DNA from: a virus
Length of the DNA: 35,380 nt
Virus record (IMG/VR): IMGVR_UViG_3300006923_000070
Span: 1 to 35,380 of that record
Reading direction: 5' to 3' (one strand)
Shown: positions 22,473-28,740 of the stretch, piece after piece
How positions within the stretch are numbered: position 1 is the stretch's first letter
Layout: each line of letters begins with the position of its first letter
Notes under the pieces: generated by a model
What the model was told of the DNA's origin: nothing
The model's database searches: none
The model's input: the letters and a program-made list of their open reading frames with translations, nothing else
Made by a program: the position numbers and the translations under genes

Positions 22473-22676
22473 ACAAACCAAGCCGAGCCAACAGTTGATC
22501 AAGCCTTTGATGCGTTTGACGAAAAACTAGCCAAGGCTCTTGAGGCACTTCAGCAATTTCAAAAAATGGATTTAGACCAGATCGCCGCCGAGGGCGCGAG
22601 GCTCGACAGCTACCAGAGCCGCGAGGAGTTTCTTGCTGACACGAGCAGCGCAGACGCTCATTGGGGCAACGAGTAG
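22449..22676 (+). CDS. Cassette gene, 75-residue acidic protein
   Basis: It begins MTTTNETKTNQAEP. The rest is an acidic helical protein (DQAFDAFDEKLAKALEALQQFQKM, then LDQIAAEGARL). Acidic helical proteins of this size include DNA mimics, but no evidence beyond charge supports that here. It heads a unit that continues through 22715-23863. Confidence 0.75.
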   Translation: MTTTNETKTNQAEPTVDQAFDAFDEKLAKALEALQQFQKMDLDQIAAEGARLDSYQSREEFLADTSSADAHWGNE

Positions 22677-22714
22677 AGATTTAAAAACCAAAGGCAAAAA
22701 CGGAGAAAATTAAA
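22677..22714 (+). promoter_or_regulatory. Linker with GGAGAAAA ribosome binding site
   Basis: The gap ends in AACGGAGAAAATTAAA directly before ATGGAAATCA. The same 26 or so bases recur at 22982-23007, in front of the next gene. Confidence 0.65.
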
Positions 22715-22996
22715 ATGGAAATCAAGCTGGAGAAAATCAAAGAGGCCCAATGGAACGGCAACGGGTTCGGGAATTCAAGTGCGGTTTACAGAGTCAATGG
22801 AACCGAGATTGAAATATGGTCTGACAATCCCGCGTTGCACAGTTGGCGTGCCGTTGATAGGGCAGTCGCTTTTAATAATAAAGAGGAATTTGACGGCGAG
22901 GTTTTTACATGGAAAAGCAATTATACAATCGCCACGGCCCCAACTCGCAAGATGTTGCTGGGAATTGTGTCGGACTACATAAACGGAGAAAATTAA
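22715..22996 (+). CDS. Unknown 93-residue protein
   Basis: This protein shows beta strands around VYRVNGTEIEIWSDNP and a Trp/Lys-rich middle. It ends IVSDYINGEN; the last residues are encoded by the ribosome-binding linker of the following gene (ACGGAGAAAATTAA), so the stop codon is part of that linker. No family is recognised. The start follows a strong GGAG site. Confidence 0.7.
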   Translation: MEIKLEKIKEAQWNGNGFGNSSAVYRVNGTEIEIWSDNPALHSWRAVDRAVAFNNKEEFDGEVFTWKSNYTIATAPTRKMLLGIVSDYINGEN

Positions 22997-22997
22997 A

Positions 22998-23342
22998 ATG
23001 GAAATCATAATCAAACTACAGAAGCGGCACCTTGAGGAATTCAAGTGGTGCGAGTTGGGTGCGATGGAGGATGATATGCGAGGCCCATCACCGCACACCA
23101 CTTGGGAAATTCTTGAGCGGCATGAACGCAACATTGAGTTACGCACACCGGAGGAGGCGGCACAGGTCGCCGATGCGGCAAGGTACGGGACGTTACGGCT
23201 GCACACAAGTGACGCAATCGCTGATCGCATCGTGTCGGAGTGCCTCCGAATTGATGGTGCGCGGCCAATTCACACATCGTGGGACAAGAAGTGTTGGGCG
23301 GCCTTGGCTGACCGCATATCAGTGCTCCGCTCGGCCAACTAA
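22998..23342 (+). CDS. Unknown 114-residue protein
   Basis: It begins MEIIIKLQKRHLEEFKWCELGAMEDD and is mostly helical, with several Trp and Cys residues near the C-terminus (HTSWDKKCWAALADRI). The first four codons and leader match those of the preceding gene (both ATGGAAATCA), a trace of duplication of the linker. The protein bodies do not look alike. Function is unknown. Confidence 0.7.
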   Translation: MEIIIKLQKRHLEEFKWCELGAMEDDMRGPSPHTTWEILERHERNIELRTPEEAAQVADAARYGTLRLHTSDAIADRIVSECLRIDGARPIHTSWDKKCWAALADRISVLRSAN

Positions 23343-23371
23343 CCAACAACACACATCAACAGGAAAAAATA

Positions 23372-23566
23372 ATGAGCGCACGCCGATTGATTGAACTCAG
23401 AAAATTTCAAAATTGGAACGAGCCGCCCGCGGCTACCGAGGAGCCCGTTGATCTTTGTGATTGCTGCGGCGGCCCTCGCAACTCGCATCTTGACAATGAC
23501 GCTTGCGACACTTGCAAGATTTGTCTGGACGAAAGCGAAAGGTTAAAAAATGAAAAGCGAAACTAA
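23372..23566 (+). CDS. Small Cys-rich, zinc-finger-like protein
   Basis: This 64-residue protein has two Cys clusters, CDCC (residues 29-32) and CDTCKIC (45-51), separated by a short loop. The spacing suits a treble-clef or ribbon-type zinc knuckle as found in many small phage regulators. The basic C-terminus (RLKNEKRN) could touch nucleic acid. It follows a CA-rich linker (23343-23371) and overlaps the next gene by 17 bp. Confidence 0.7.
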   Translation: MSARRLIELRKFQNWNEPPAATEEPVDLCDCCGGPRNSHLDNDACDTCKICLDESERLKNEKRN

Positions 23567-23756
23567 GTTTGACGCCCAAGCATTCAGTGCCTTGAAAAAG
23601 CGAGTGGAGCGACTTGAGCGCGAATCTGTTATGCACGCGAATATCTCAATGAAAAACAGAATCATTTGCCGCAATTATGTTGAGGTTTTTAATATATGCA
23701 GACAGCACGCATTAGAATTCTTGGAATGGTATGAGCTAAAGAAAGGTAAAAAATGA
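23550..23756 (+). CDS. Unknown 68-residue helical protein
   Basis: An N-terminal helix with coiled-coil spacing (FSALKKRVERLERES) is followed by a Cys- and aromatic-containing helix (NYVEVFNICRQHALEFLEWYELKKGKK). The ATG lies inside the preceding gene after AAAGCGAAAGGTTAAAA, and the stop overlaps the ATG at 23753. No family is recognised. Confidence 0.65.
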   Translation: MKSETKFDAQAFSALKKRVERLERESVMHANISMKNRIICRNYVEVFNICRQHALEFLEWYELKKGKK

Positions 23757-23863
23757 TTTATTTTTTTATCCCACAAAAAGCGCAACTAAGTTGTGAAAAA
23801 AAGGCTGGCTCCGAATTCTGGAACAAGGCAGAATTGGCTGCGGTTTATTACGGTGCCGCTTGA
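23753..23863 (+). CDS. Possible 36-residue peptide
   Basis: This frame (MIYFFIPQKAQLSCEKKAGS...) begins in an ATGA overlap with the preceding stop, after AAAGGTAAAAA. Translation coupling makes it plausible, but length and composition give no further support. It is followed by 190 bp without a gene. Confidence 0.4.
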   Translation: MIYFFIPQKAQLSCEKKAGSEFWNKAELAAVYYGAA

Positions 23864-24053
23864 TTTGGGTAACTCTCGCGGGCGGTGAGGGGTTTCCTCG
23901 TTCGTTTCCCCGCGCCCCCCCGCAAGAGCTTGCGAGGCATGGCTTTTTAATTTTAGCCATGCCTCGGCCCATTTTTGAGCGGCTAATTCTTTTGCCAATC
24001 ATTTTTTGTATTTTTTGAGCGACAAAGTATTTTGCTGCTCATTTATGATCGGC
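23864..24053. other. Non-coding, hairpin-rich stretch
   Basis: No gene is convincing on either strand. The stretch contains a GC-rich tract (23880-23925) and a 6-bp palindromic hairpin CGCAAGAGCTTGCG (23921-23934). A 12-bp perfect inverted repeat at 23933-23966 follows. It could hold a terminator for the unit started at 22449 or a small RNA. Confidence 0.5.
23933..23976 (+). terminator. Terminator-like perfect inverted repeat
   Basis: CGAGGCATGGCT (23933-23944) and AGCCATGCCTCG (23955-23966) form a perfect 12-bp stem with a 10-base T/A loop. ATTTTT follows 5 bases later. The T run is a little far and short, so termination is likely but not certain; it would close the 22449-23863 unit. Confidence 0.6.
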
Positions 24054-24143
24054 AAAAAAAAAGAAAAATAAATCACTTTTTCTGTTGACAGCACAGCCGC
24101 TTTGCATCATTCTCCAAGCATGACAGCAACGAACGAGACAAAA
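24054..24143 (+). promoter_or_regulatory. Cassette promoter-start element, copy 6
   Basis: A/T tract from 24054, -35 TTGACA (24085-24090), 17-bp spacer ending GCAT, CATTCT (24108-24113), CCAAGC, ATG at 24120. It is the most diverged copy in the -10 to ATG part, and its tag reads MTATNETK. Confidence 0.75.
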
Positions 24144-24572
24144 AGAAACATAGTTTTAAACGATCACATCACCCACGGCAGCGGCCAGCGGAAAACGGTT
24201 TGTGTTTCCACTTGTTTGAGCTTTTTCGGCGTTCCCGTAAATGCTTACAACTACACTTGTAAAGGAATCATCAAGCGCGGGAAGTATGGAACCGACAATA
24301 GGCGCGGTTCCATCTTGCGCCGTTTCGGGTATGCCGTTCGCTCGCGCCTTTCATCGGTTGGCGGTTACGATTCGACCGTTGGCAGCGTTCGCCGCAAAGT
24401 GGCGCAGCTCGGCGACCCCAAAGGCACCAATTATATTGCAATTGTACACGGTCACAATACCGCGCATTGCATTGTGATTGATGACAAGGGGGGCACTGTG
24501 ATTGATACCGACCCCCGAAAGAATGACCGCCGCAGGGTCGCCGAAATACACGCGGTTTTTCCCTCAAATTAA
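24120..24572 (+). CDS. Cassette gene, papain-like cysteine protease-type protein
   Basis: This is a 150-residue protein starting MTATNETKRN. After the tag comes TVCVSTCLSFFGVPV (Cys 28 and Cys 32 at the start of a helix). Near the C-terminus stand YIAIVHGHNTAHCIVID (His 112 and His 116 before a strand) and GTVIDTD (Asp 129). The order Cys-helix, then His-strand, then Asp is that of papain-fold proteins such as C39-like peptidases and their inactive phage relatives. Activity cannot be judged from sequence alone. The start is fixed by the promoter geometry. Confidence 0.55.
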   Translation: MTATNETKRNIVLNDHITHGSGQRKTVCVSTCLSFFGVPVNAYNYTCKGIIKRGKYGTDNRRGSILRRFGYAVRSRLSSVGGYDSTVGSVRRKVAQLGDPKGTNYIAIVHGHNTAHCIVIDDKGGTVIDTDPRKNDRRRVAEIHAVFPSN

Positions 24573-24657
24573 AAAAGAAAAATAAATCATTTTTTCTGTT
24601 GACAGCACAGCCGCTTTGCACTAACTTAGAACCATGACAACAACGAACGAGACAAAA
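24571..24657 (+). promoter_or_regulatory. Cassette promoter-start element, copy 7 (TAACTT type)
   Basis: A/T tract starts inside the preceding stop codon (24570-24572). -35 TTGACA (24599-24604), 17-bp spacer, TAACTT (24622-24627), AGAACC, ATG at 24634. Confidence 0.8.
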
Positions 24658-25011
24658 ACCACCCACACGGTAAAAAAGGCTCTTAGCGGCTCATATGTTT
24701 ATCAAATCGAGGATGTTCAGATTACTCTCGAATATGACGCCGAGCAAACAAACGGAATGGTGTCAGGCGGTTACGGGATGTGGAAAGCCTACCCCATGCT
24801 GGACGGCGAAATTCTTTGGAGTGCGCCTTTTATCTCAGACATGGAACGGTGGTATGACCGCAAAAAAGAATTTGCCAACGATGTCAAAAACCACCCGCAA
24901 ATCCTAATTGCCGATGCGCGGGAGATGATAGCTCGGGAGCTTAAAGACAGAGAGGCTTACAAGGCAGCGAGCGAGAACCTCAATGTTAAAAGCGTCGTGG
25001 ATCACACATAA
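24634..25011 (+). CDS. Cassette gene, unknown 125-residue protein
   Basis: It begins MTTTNETKTTHTVKK. A strand-rich first half (SGSYVYQIEDVQITLEYDAE, then GYGMWKAYPMLDGE) is followed by an acidic and basic helical second half (MERWYDRKKEFANDVKNH, AREMIARELKDREAYK). No family is recognised. It is a single-gene cassette; the stop codon belongs to the next promoter element. Confidence 0.75.
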   Translation: MTTTNETKTTHTVKKALSGSYVYQIEDVQITLEYDAEQTNGMVSGGYGMWKAYPMLDGEILWSAPFISDMERWYDRKKEFANDVKNHPQILIADAREMIARELKDREAYKAASENLNVKSVVDHT

Positions 25012-25097
25012 AAAAATAAAAATAAATCATTTTTTCTGTTGACAGCACAGCCGCTTTGCACTAACTTAGAACCATGACAACAACGAACGAGAAAACA
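25010..25097 (+). promoter_or_regulatory. Cassette promoter-start element, copy 8 (TAACTT type)
   Basis: A/T tract from 25010 overlapping the previous stop, -35 TTGACA (25039-25044), 17-bp spacer, TAACTT (25062-25067), AGAACC, ATG at 25074. From the T-rich tract to the tag it is identical to copy 7. Confidence 0.8.
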
Positions 25098-25307
25098 GCA
25101 GACATCAAAGTAACACAAGAGCCCAACGGCAGCTTTACCATTGAGGCCGCGACCGAGGCCGGGGTTGCGTACCTAGAAAAGCAAATTTGCTTTGGTGCCG
25201 TCGCCGTCAATGTGAGTCACTGGAGTGAAGCTCTGAAGCACATCATTGCTGCCCGTGCATGGAAATTGAGCGTAAACGACCGCGGGCATTTGATCGCTGG
25301 CGCATAG
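25074..25307 (+). CDS. Cassette gene, unknown 77-residue protein
   Basis: It begins MTTTNEKTAD; the tag has lost one codon step relative to MTTTNETK. The remainder alternates strand (DIKVTQEPNGSFTIEAAT) and helix (HWSEALKHIIAARAWKL). Function is unknown. A linker with a GGAG-type site leads to the next gene, which also carries the tag. Confidence 0.75.
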   Translation: MTTTNEKTADIKVTQEPNGSFTIEAATEAGVAYLEKQICFGAVAVNVSHWSEALKHIIAARAWKLSVNDRGHLIAGA

Positions 25308-25342
25308 ATTTAAAAACCAAACCAAAAACGGAGAAACATAAA

Positions 25343-25819
25343 ATGAAAACGAACGAGACAATCATTTACCACATAACCTTAACTTTCAAGGACACCCCAA
25401 GCGCAGACATTGCAAGGCATGATGGGCCGCACAGATGGGACAATTATAACAAGAGCGCAACTTTTGAGGGCGACGACATTTTTGGAACCTTTTTTCTCTC
25501 AGTCTCCGAGCGCGACCGCCAAAAGGTTTCCGAAATTAGCATATCTCGGCACAACAGAAAGACGCGCAGTGAAAAGCTTGCTGGGCATTGGAAAAGGTCA
25601 GCGGCATCAATAGGAGAGGGCGGCACCGAATTGCCCGAAATGATTCGCGACGTTCTTTTTTTTGAGGAGGCAACCCAGTGCCCCCACACCCTCAAGCGAT
25701 GGGCTGCCGCAATTGCTGACATTAACGAGTCTGGGCTTGCTAGGCACCTCACAGAGCGCACCTACTCCTTGGAGAGTTCTAACTATGTTTTTAAGGGCAA
25801 ACTGGTTTGGGTATCTTGA
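25343..25819 (+). CDS. Tagged gene with a Shine-Dalgarno leader, unknown 158-residue protein
   Basis: It starts MKTNETIIYH, with the same codons as the short tag of copy 3 (ATGAAAACGAACGAGACA). Yet there is no promoter element in front, only the leader AAAAACGGAGAAACATAAA with a GGAG site. The start codon lies 35 bp after the preceding stop. The protein has an N-terminal strand pair (IIYHITLTFKD) and a long polar middle. A start at 25259 in the same frame would run through the preceding gene and is rejected. No family is recognised. Confidence 0.75.
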   Translation: MKTNETIIYHITLTFKDTPSADIARHDGPHRWDNYNKSATFEGDDIFGTFFLSVSERDRQKVSEISISRHNRKTRSEKLAGHWKRSAASIGEGGTELPEMIRDVLFFEEATQCPHTLKRWAAAIADINESGLARHLTERTYSLESSNYVFKGKLVWVS

Positions 25820-25823
25820 GCCG

Positions 25824-25912
25824 AAAAAAAATAAAAATAATTCACTTTTTCTGTTGACAGCACAGCCGCTTTGCACCATCCTCTAACCATGACAACAACG
25901 AACGAGACAAAA
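25824..25912 (+). promoter_or_regulatory. Cassette promoter-start element, copy 9
   Basis: A/T tract from 25824, -35 TTGACA (25854-25859), 17-bp spacer, CATCCT (25877-25882), CTAACC, ATG at 25889. Confidence 0.8.
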
Positions 25913-26137
25913 CTTCAAAAAATGATTGCAGATTTTCCGCAATATAATCCCGACGCACTTCGCCAATTGCATGACCTGAAAAGCAAACGCGAATCTTTGG
26001 CGCACGAGCTTGCCACTAATAGCGTTCCCGGAAATAGCGCATGGGCCAAAAAGACAGAACGCAAAATAAGTGGCCTGAAAGCAGCGGCGACACGAATAAA
26101 GAAACAGCACGGAATTTACCCTTTTAACCAAAATTAA
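25889..26137 (+). CDS. Cassette gene, 82-residue helical protein
   Basis: It begins MTTTNETKLQK, as does the inverted cassette gene at 4059, so these two share eleven N-terminal residues. The remainder is basic helix (ALRQLHDLKSKRESLAHEL, then TERKISGLKAAATRIKKQ). No family is recognised. The last codons run into the next promoter element. Confidence 0.75.
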   Translation: MTTTNETKLQKMIADFPQYNPDALRQLHDLKSKRESLAHELATNSVPGNSAWAKKTERKISGLKAAATRIKKQHGIYPFNQN

Positions 26138-26222
26138 AAAAGAAAAATAAATCATTTTTTCTGTTGACAGCACAGCCGCTTTGCACCATCCTCTAACCAT
26201 GACAACAACGAACGAGACAACG
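26136..26222 (+). promoter_or_regulatory. Cassette promoter-start element, copy 10
   Basis: A/T tract from 26136 inside the previous stop codon, -35 TTGACA (26164-26169), 17-bp spacer, CATCCT (26187-26192), CTAACC, ATG at 26199. Confidence 0.8.
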
Positions 26223-26456
26223 AAAATCACCGGCCTCACCCTCAACCCCGCTCAGGTGCTCGCCGCTGCCAAGGCCACGCCCGCCACTCCCCAACGCACG
26301 AGCAACGACTTGCTTGCGCTCAACAATATGCCCCGCAAGGAGCAAGAGGCATATCGCCGCGTTTTGCGTGGCAGTCTCAAGCATTGCGTCATTAGCGCCC
26401 ACGACCGAGCAATTGACGAGCGCCACCTAGCAATACTTGACGCGCTTCTTGGCTAA
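26199..26456 (+). CDS. Cassette gene, unknown 85-residue protein
   Basis: It begins MTTTNETTKITG, followed by a Pro/Ala-rich stretch (AAAKATPATPQRTSNDLLAL) and a basic C-terminal helical part (RKEQEAYRRVLRGSLKHC, then AIDERHLAILDALLG). No family is recognised. It heads a three-gene unit (26199-27730) closed by the terminator at 27754. Confidence 0.75.
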   Translation: MTTTNETTKITGLTLNPAQVLAAAKATPATPQRTSNDLLALNNMPRKEQEAYRRVLRGSLKHCVISAHDRAIDERHLAILDALLG

Positions 26457-26488
26457 ACCAACCAACCAAAACCAAAACACACACGACA
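26457..26488 (+). other. CA-rich intergenic linker
   Basis: ACCAACCAACCAAAACC followed by AAAACACACACGACA. It has repeated CCAA and CA units and no Shine-Dalgarno sequence before ATG 26489. Confidence 0.6.
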
Positions 26489-26908
26489 ATGAACAACCAA
26501 AAAAATTTCGCCAGCCTCTCGGTTAAAGAGAAGCGAGCCAACCCGCCAATCACCGAATCAAAAAAGCTGGGCCGCACACTATCCGCAACTATCCGCATTG
26601 AGCTGCACCCGACGCCCCGAGTTGATGGCTGGGCGCAAGACCCTACCTTTCGTTGTGCGGTTCTTTTTCGCGGTTCGGTTGTCGCCCAATTCAAGCCCAC
26701 CCGATCCACCAGCGAGCGCACCCGCAAGGCGTTGCTTAAAAAGGCCCGCGCTTTTATTTTCAAGGTGGCCGCCGCCCATAATTGCGCGGCCTTTTTGGCA
26801 TACGAGGAAACCTTATTTCATAATTTCGCCCCCGATAAAATGGACGAAAAATATGTTCTTGGCGCATACGCCCCCGAGCGCGTGCCAATGCCGACTTTTG
26901 AAAACTAA
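26489..26908 (+). CDS. Unknown 139-residue protein
   Basis: A basic N-terminal half (SVKEKRANPPITESKKLGRT) precedes strands (LSATIRIELHP, FRCAVLFRGSVVAQFKP). A Lys/Arg helix (SERTRKALLKKARAFIFKVAAAH) then leads to an aromatic C-terminus. No family is recognised. It is the second gene of the unit from the promoter at 26164. Confidence 0.7.
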   Translation: MNNQKNFASLSVKEKRANPPITESKKLGRTLSATIRIELHPTPRVDGWAQDPTFRCAVLFRGSVVAQFKPTRSTSERTRKALLKKARAFIFKVAAAHNCAAFLAYEETLFHNFAPDKMDEKYVLGAYAPERVPMPTFEN

Positions 26909-26950
26909 CCAACAACAACCAAAAACGAAACCATAAAAAAAAGGAATAAA
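26909..26950 (+). other. CA-rich linker ending in a weak ribosome binding site
   Basis: CCAACAACAACCAAAAACGA then AACC and an A run ending AAGGAATAAA before ATG 26951. With the preceding A, the first 22 bases equal those of the 21022 linker. Confidence 0.6.
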
Positions 26951-27730
26951 ATGAAAGGACTATGCTTAGATTCTGCAACAAAAATTCGCTCATACGAATA
27001 TATGCAGAAAATTAAAACTCCAGAGGCCGTGGGCCGCTGGAACCCTCAGCCATACATCAACTCAATTGATCGAGTTGTCAAAAAATGCACTGATCACGGC
27101 TGGCAAATTGTCGAGCAACAATTTGCGACGACCGACGATGATCGCAAATTTTTCGGGCTCATCAATATGGAGCACCCCGAATTCAAAAACCCAGAATACG
27201 GAACCATGATCGGCTTGCGGAATTCTTGGACAAAGCAATTTGCGGATCGGGTTGTTATTGGCAACGATGTTTTCGTTTGCGCCAATATGATGTTTTGCGG
27301 CGAGATGCAAATTGGCCGCCGCAACACAACCAACGCGGCAAAAGATATGGACGACCGTCTTGCCCTTTTGATTGATAACATGGCGGGCTCCTATATCAAC
27401 CAAGGTCAGCGCGTAGCTGCTTACAAAGAGCGCGAGCTTTCGCGCATGGAAATGCACGACGCGGTATGCGAGGCAATGAAAGAGGGAATTCTGCCCAGCT
27501 CAAAAATTGACTCGGTGCTCAATGAGTACAACACCCCGCGCCATGCAGAGCACAAGGGCGAAACCCTTTGGACATTGCTCAACGCTTTCACCGAGGTGGG
27601 CAAAGCTTGGCCCGTGTCCACGCTTGCAGGGCGCACGATTGAGCTACAAAAGCAGCTCGATACCATTTGCCGCCATGAGCCTTACCAGATGAAAGAGGCC
27701 GCGGCTGAGGTGTTGGAGGTTGCCGAATAA
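26951..27730 (+). CDS. DUF932-like protein
   Basis: This is a 259-residue protein. The segment MIGLRNSWTKQFADRVVIGN followed by DVFVCANMMFCGEMQIGRRN matches the DUF932 hallmark of an N-S/D-x-(S/T) stretch, then G-x-x-VFVC-x-N-x-x-F-x-G-E, and a downstream helical portion. DUF932 proteins are common on plasmids and phages; their biochemical role is not settled, and their frequent place near early or leading genes has led to suggestions of a role against host defences. The C-terminal third is helical and Glu/Lys-rich. A strong terminator follows the gene. Confidence 0.65.
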   Translation: MKGLCLDSATKIRSYEYMQKIKTPEAVGRWNPQPYINSIDRVVKKCTDHGWQIVEQQFATTDDDRKFFGLINMEHPEFKNPEYGTMIGLRNSWTKQFADRVVIGNDVFVCANMMFCGEMQIGRRNTTNAAKDMDDRLALLIDNMAGSYINQGQRVAAYKERELSRMEMHDAVCEAMKEGILPSSKIDSVLNEYNTPRHAEHKGETLWTLLNAFTEVGKAWPVSTLAGRTIELQKQLDTICRHEPYQMKEAAAEVLEVAE

Positions 27731-27753
27731 ACAACCCAGAGACAAAGGCAGGG

Positions 27754-27778
27754 GGGGGGCTAACAACCCCCCTTTTTT
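27754..27778 (+). terminator. Rho-independent terminator
   Basis: GGGGGG (27754-27759) and CCCCCC (27767-27772) form a stem with a short CTAACAA loop, followed at once by six T residues. It ends the unit 26199-27730 just before the next promoter element. Confidence 0.85.
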
Positions 27779-27784
27779 GTGGGA

Positions 27785-27873
27785 TAAAAAAATAAAAATA
27801 ATTCACTTTTTCTGTTGACAGCACAGCCGCTTTGCACCATTCTCTAACCATGACAACAACGAACGAGACAAAC
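27785..27873 (+). promoter_or_regulatory. Cassette promoter-start element, copy 11
   Basis: A/T tract from 27785, -35 TTGACA (27815-27820), 17-bp spacer, CATTCT (27838-27843), CTAACC, ATG at 27850. It lies straight after a strong terminator, so its gene must have its own promoter. Confidence 0.85.
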
Positions 27874-28146
27874 AACGAGACAAACAACGAGCAACCTGAC
27901 TTTTTTCTTTTTCGCGGGATCGCAAAGCCCGTCAAGACATGGGGCAAAGACCGCGGCGCAACCGTGTTTGGCGATTTCGTCGGATACAAGCGCAAGGAGT
28001 GGGTTGAGTATTGCAACGGTGATTGTGATTGGGCCTACATGGTGGAGCTTCCCGGCGGGGAACGCTTTGCGATTAGTGAGCAAAATTGGCAAGCCGCCCG
28101 ACAGGCAACAAAATGCGACTTGTTGAGGGCGCGAATTAAAAAATAA
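27850..28146 (+). CDS. Cassette gene with duplicated tag, unknown 98-residue protein
   Basis: It begins MTTTNETNNETNNEQPD: the four-codon unit AACGAGACAAAC is repeated in tandem, an extension of the tag by slippage. The body contains FFLFRGIAKPVKTWGKDRGA and a Trp/Tyr/Cys-rich portion (KEWVEYCNGDCDWAYMVELP), ending in a basic helix. No family is recognised. The stop codon falls in the following promoter element. Confidence 0.75.
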   Translation: MTTTNETNNETNNEQPDFFLFRGIAKPVKTWGKDRGATVFGDFVGYKRKEWVEYCNGDCDWAYMVELPGGERFAISEQNWQAARQATKCDLLRARIKK

Positions 28147-28224
28147 AAATAATTCACTTTTTCTGTTGACAGCACAGCCGCTTTGCACCATTCTCTAACC
28201 ATGACAACAACGAACGAGACAAAA
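28138..28224 (+). promoter_or_regulatory. Cassette promoter-start element, copy 12
   Basis: A/T tract from 28138 overlapping the previous stop, -35 TTGACA (28166-28171), 17-bp spacer, CATTCT (28189-28194), CTAACC, ATG at 28201. From the A tract to the tag it is nearly identical to copy 11. Confidence 0.8.
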
Positions 28225-28725
28225 ACACTCACAGAAGGCACAGCAGGAACCTTACGCGCCAAAGCATTTAACATTTCCGCCGCCAGCACGGAACACGGAA
28301 ACCGGATAGCAATGGCAATCGACGAGCGTCCCGCGTGCTTGAACCCAGCAGAGTCAGGGGCGACGGTGCTAGGTGAAAGCATAGTGGGCACTGGCTCCGT
28401 CCGGTTGTTCTACTCACGGGAAACGTGGCAAGATTGGCAAGAGGCGCAGGACGCGGTGGAGGCGGTCAAAGGCATTAAAAACGGTAAACATGACCCTGAA
28501 TTCCCCGAGGATGCTTTTGCAGTAGGCTTGGAAATGGTCGAAGTGTCAAACGAGTGGTATGAGGCCGCCGAAAATTACCGCAAAAAGGCAACAATAGTTA
28601 CCTACATTGGCACAGGTGGACGCACCCTCACTCACGGCCAAAAATCGGCGCGGGCCAATAAAAAAATTACGGACGCTTGCGCCAACGCCCAAGCAAATTT
28701 CTTTAATTCGCTTTATAAAAAATAA
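28201..28725 (+). CDS. Cassette gene, unknown 174-residue protein
   Basis: This is the longest protein of the array, beginning MTTTNETKTLTEG. The middle contains strands (IAMAIDERPACLN, GSVRLFYSRETW) and acidic helices (DWQEAQDAVEAVKGIK, then EVSNEWYEAAENYRKKA). No family is recognised. It is the last full cassette and is probably the first gene of a long unit running into the replication genes, since no terminator is seen after it. Confidence 0.75.
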   Translation: MTTTNETKTLTEGTAGTLRAKAFNISAASTEHGNRIAMAIDERPACLNPAESGATVLGESIVGTGSVRLFYSRETWQDWQEAQDAVEAVKGIKNGKHDPEFPEDAFAVGLEMVEVSNEWYEAAENYRKKATIVTYIGTGGRTLTHGQKSARANKKITDACANAQANFFNSLYKK

Positions 28726-28740
28726 AAAAAAATCACTTAA
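28717..28740 (+). repeat. Truncated cassette element
   Basis: The first part of the element (A-rich tract to ATCACTT) is present after the 28725 stop, but T-tract, -35, spacer and -10 are missing and AA-ATG follows directly. It looks like a deletion remnant of a thirteenth copy. Confidence 0.6.

Noticed and set aside
23766-24002. Minus-strand frames in the hairpin-rich gap
   Set aside because: Two frames compete, one with a TTG start; the coding stretch spans the inverted repeat and has no recognisable domain.
19831-28224. Integron-type cassette array or CRISPR array
   Set aside because: The repeats contain promoter and start codon rather than attC-like hairpins, no integrase is present, and the spacers are full genes.
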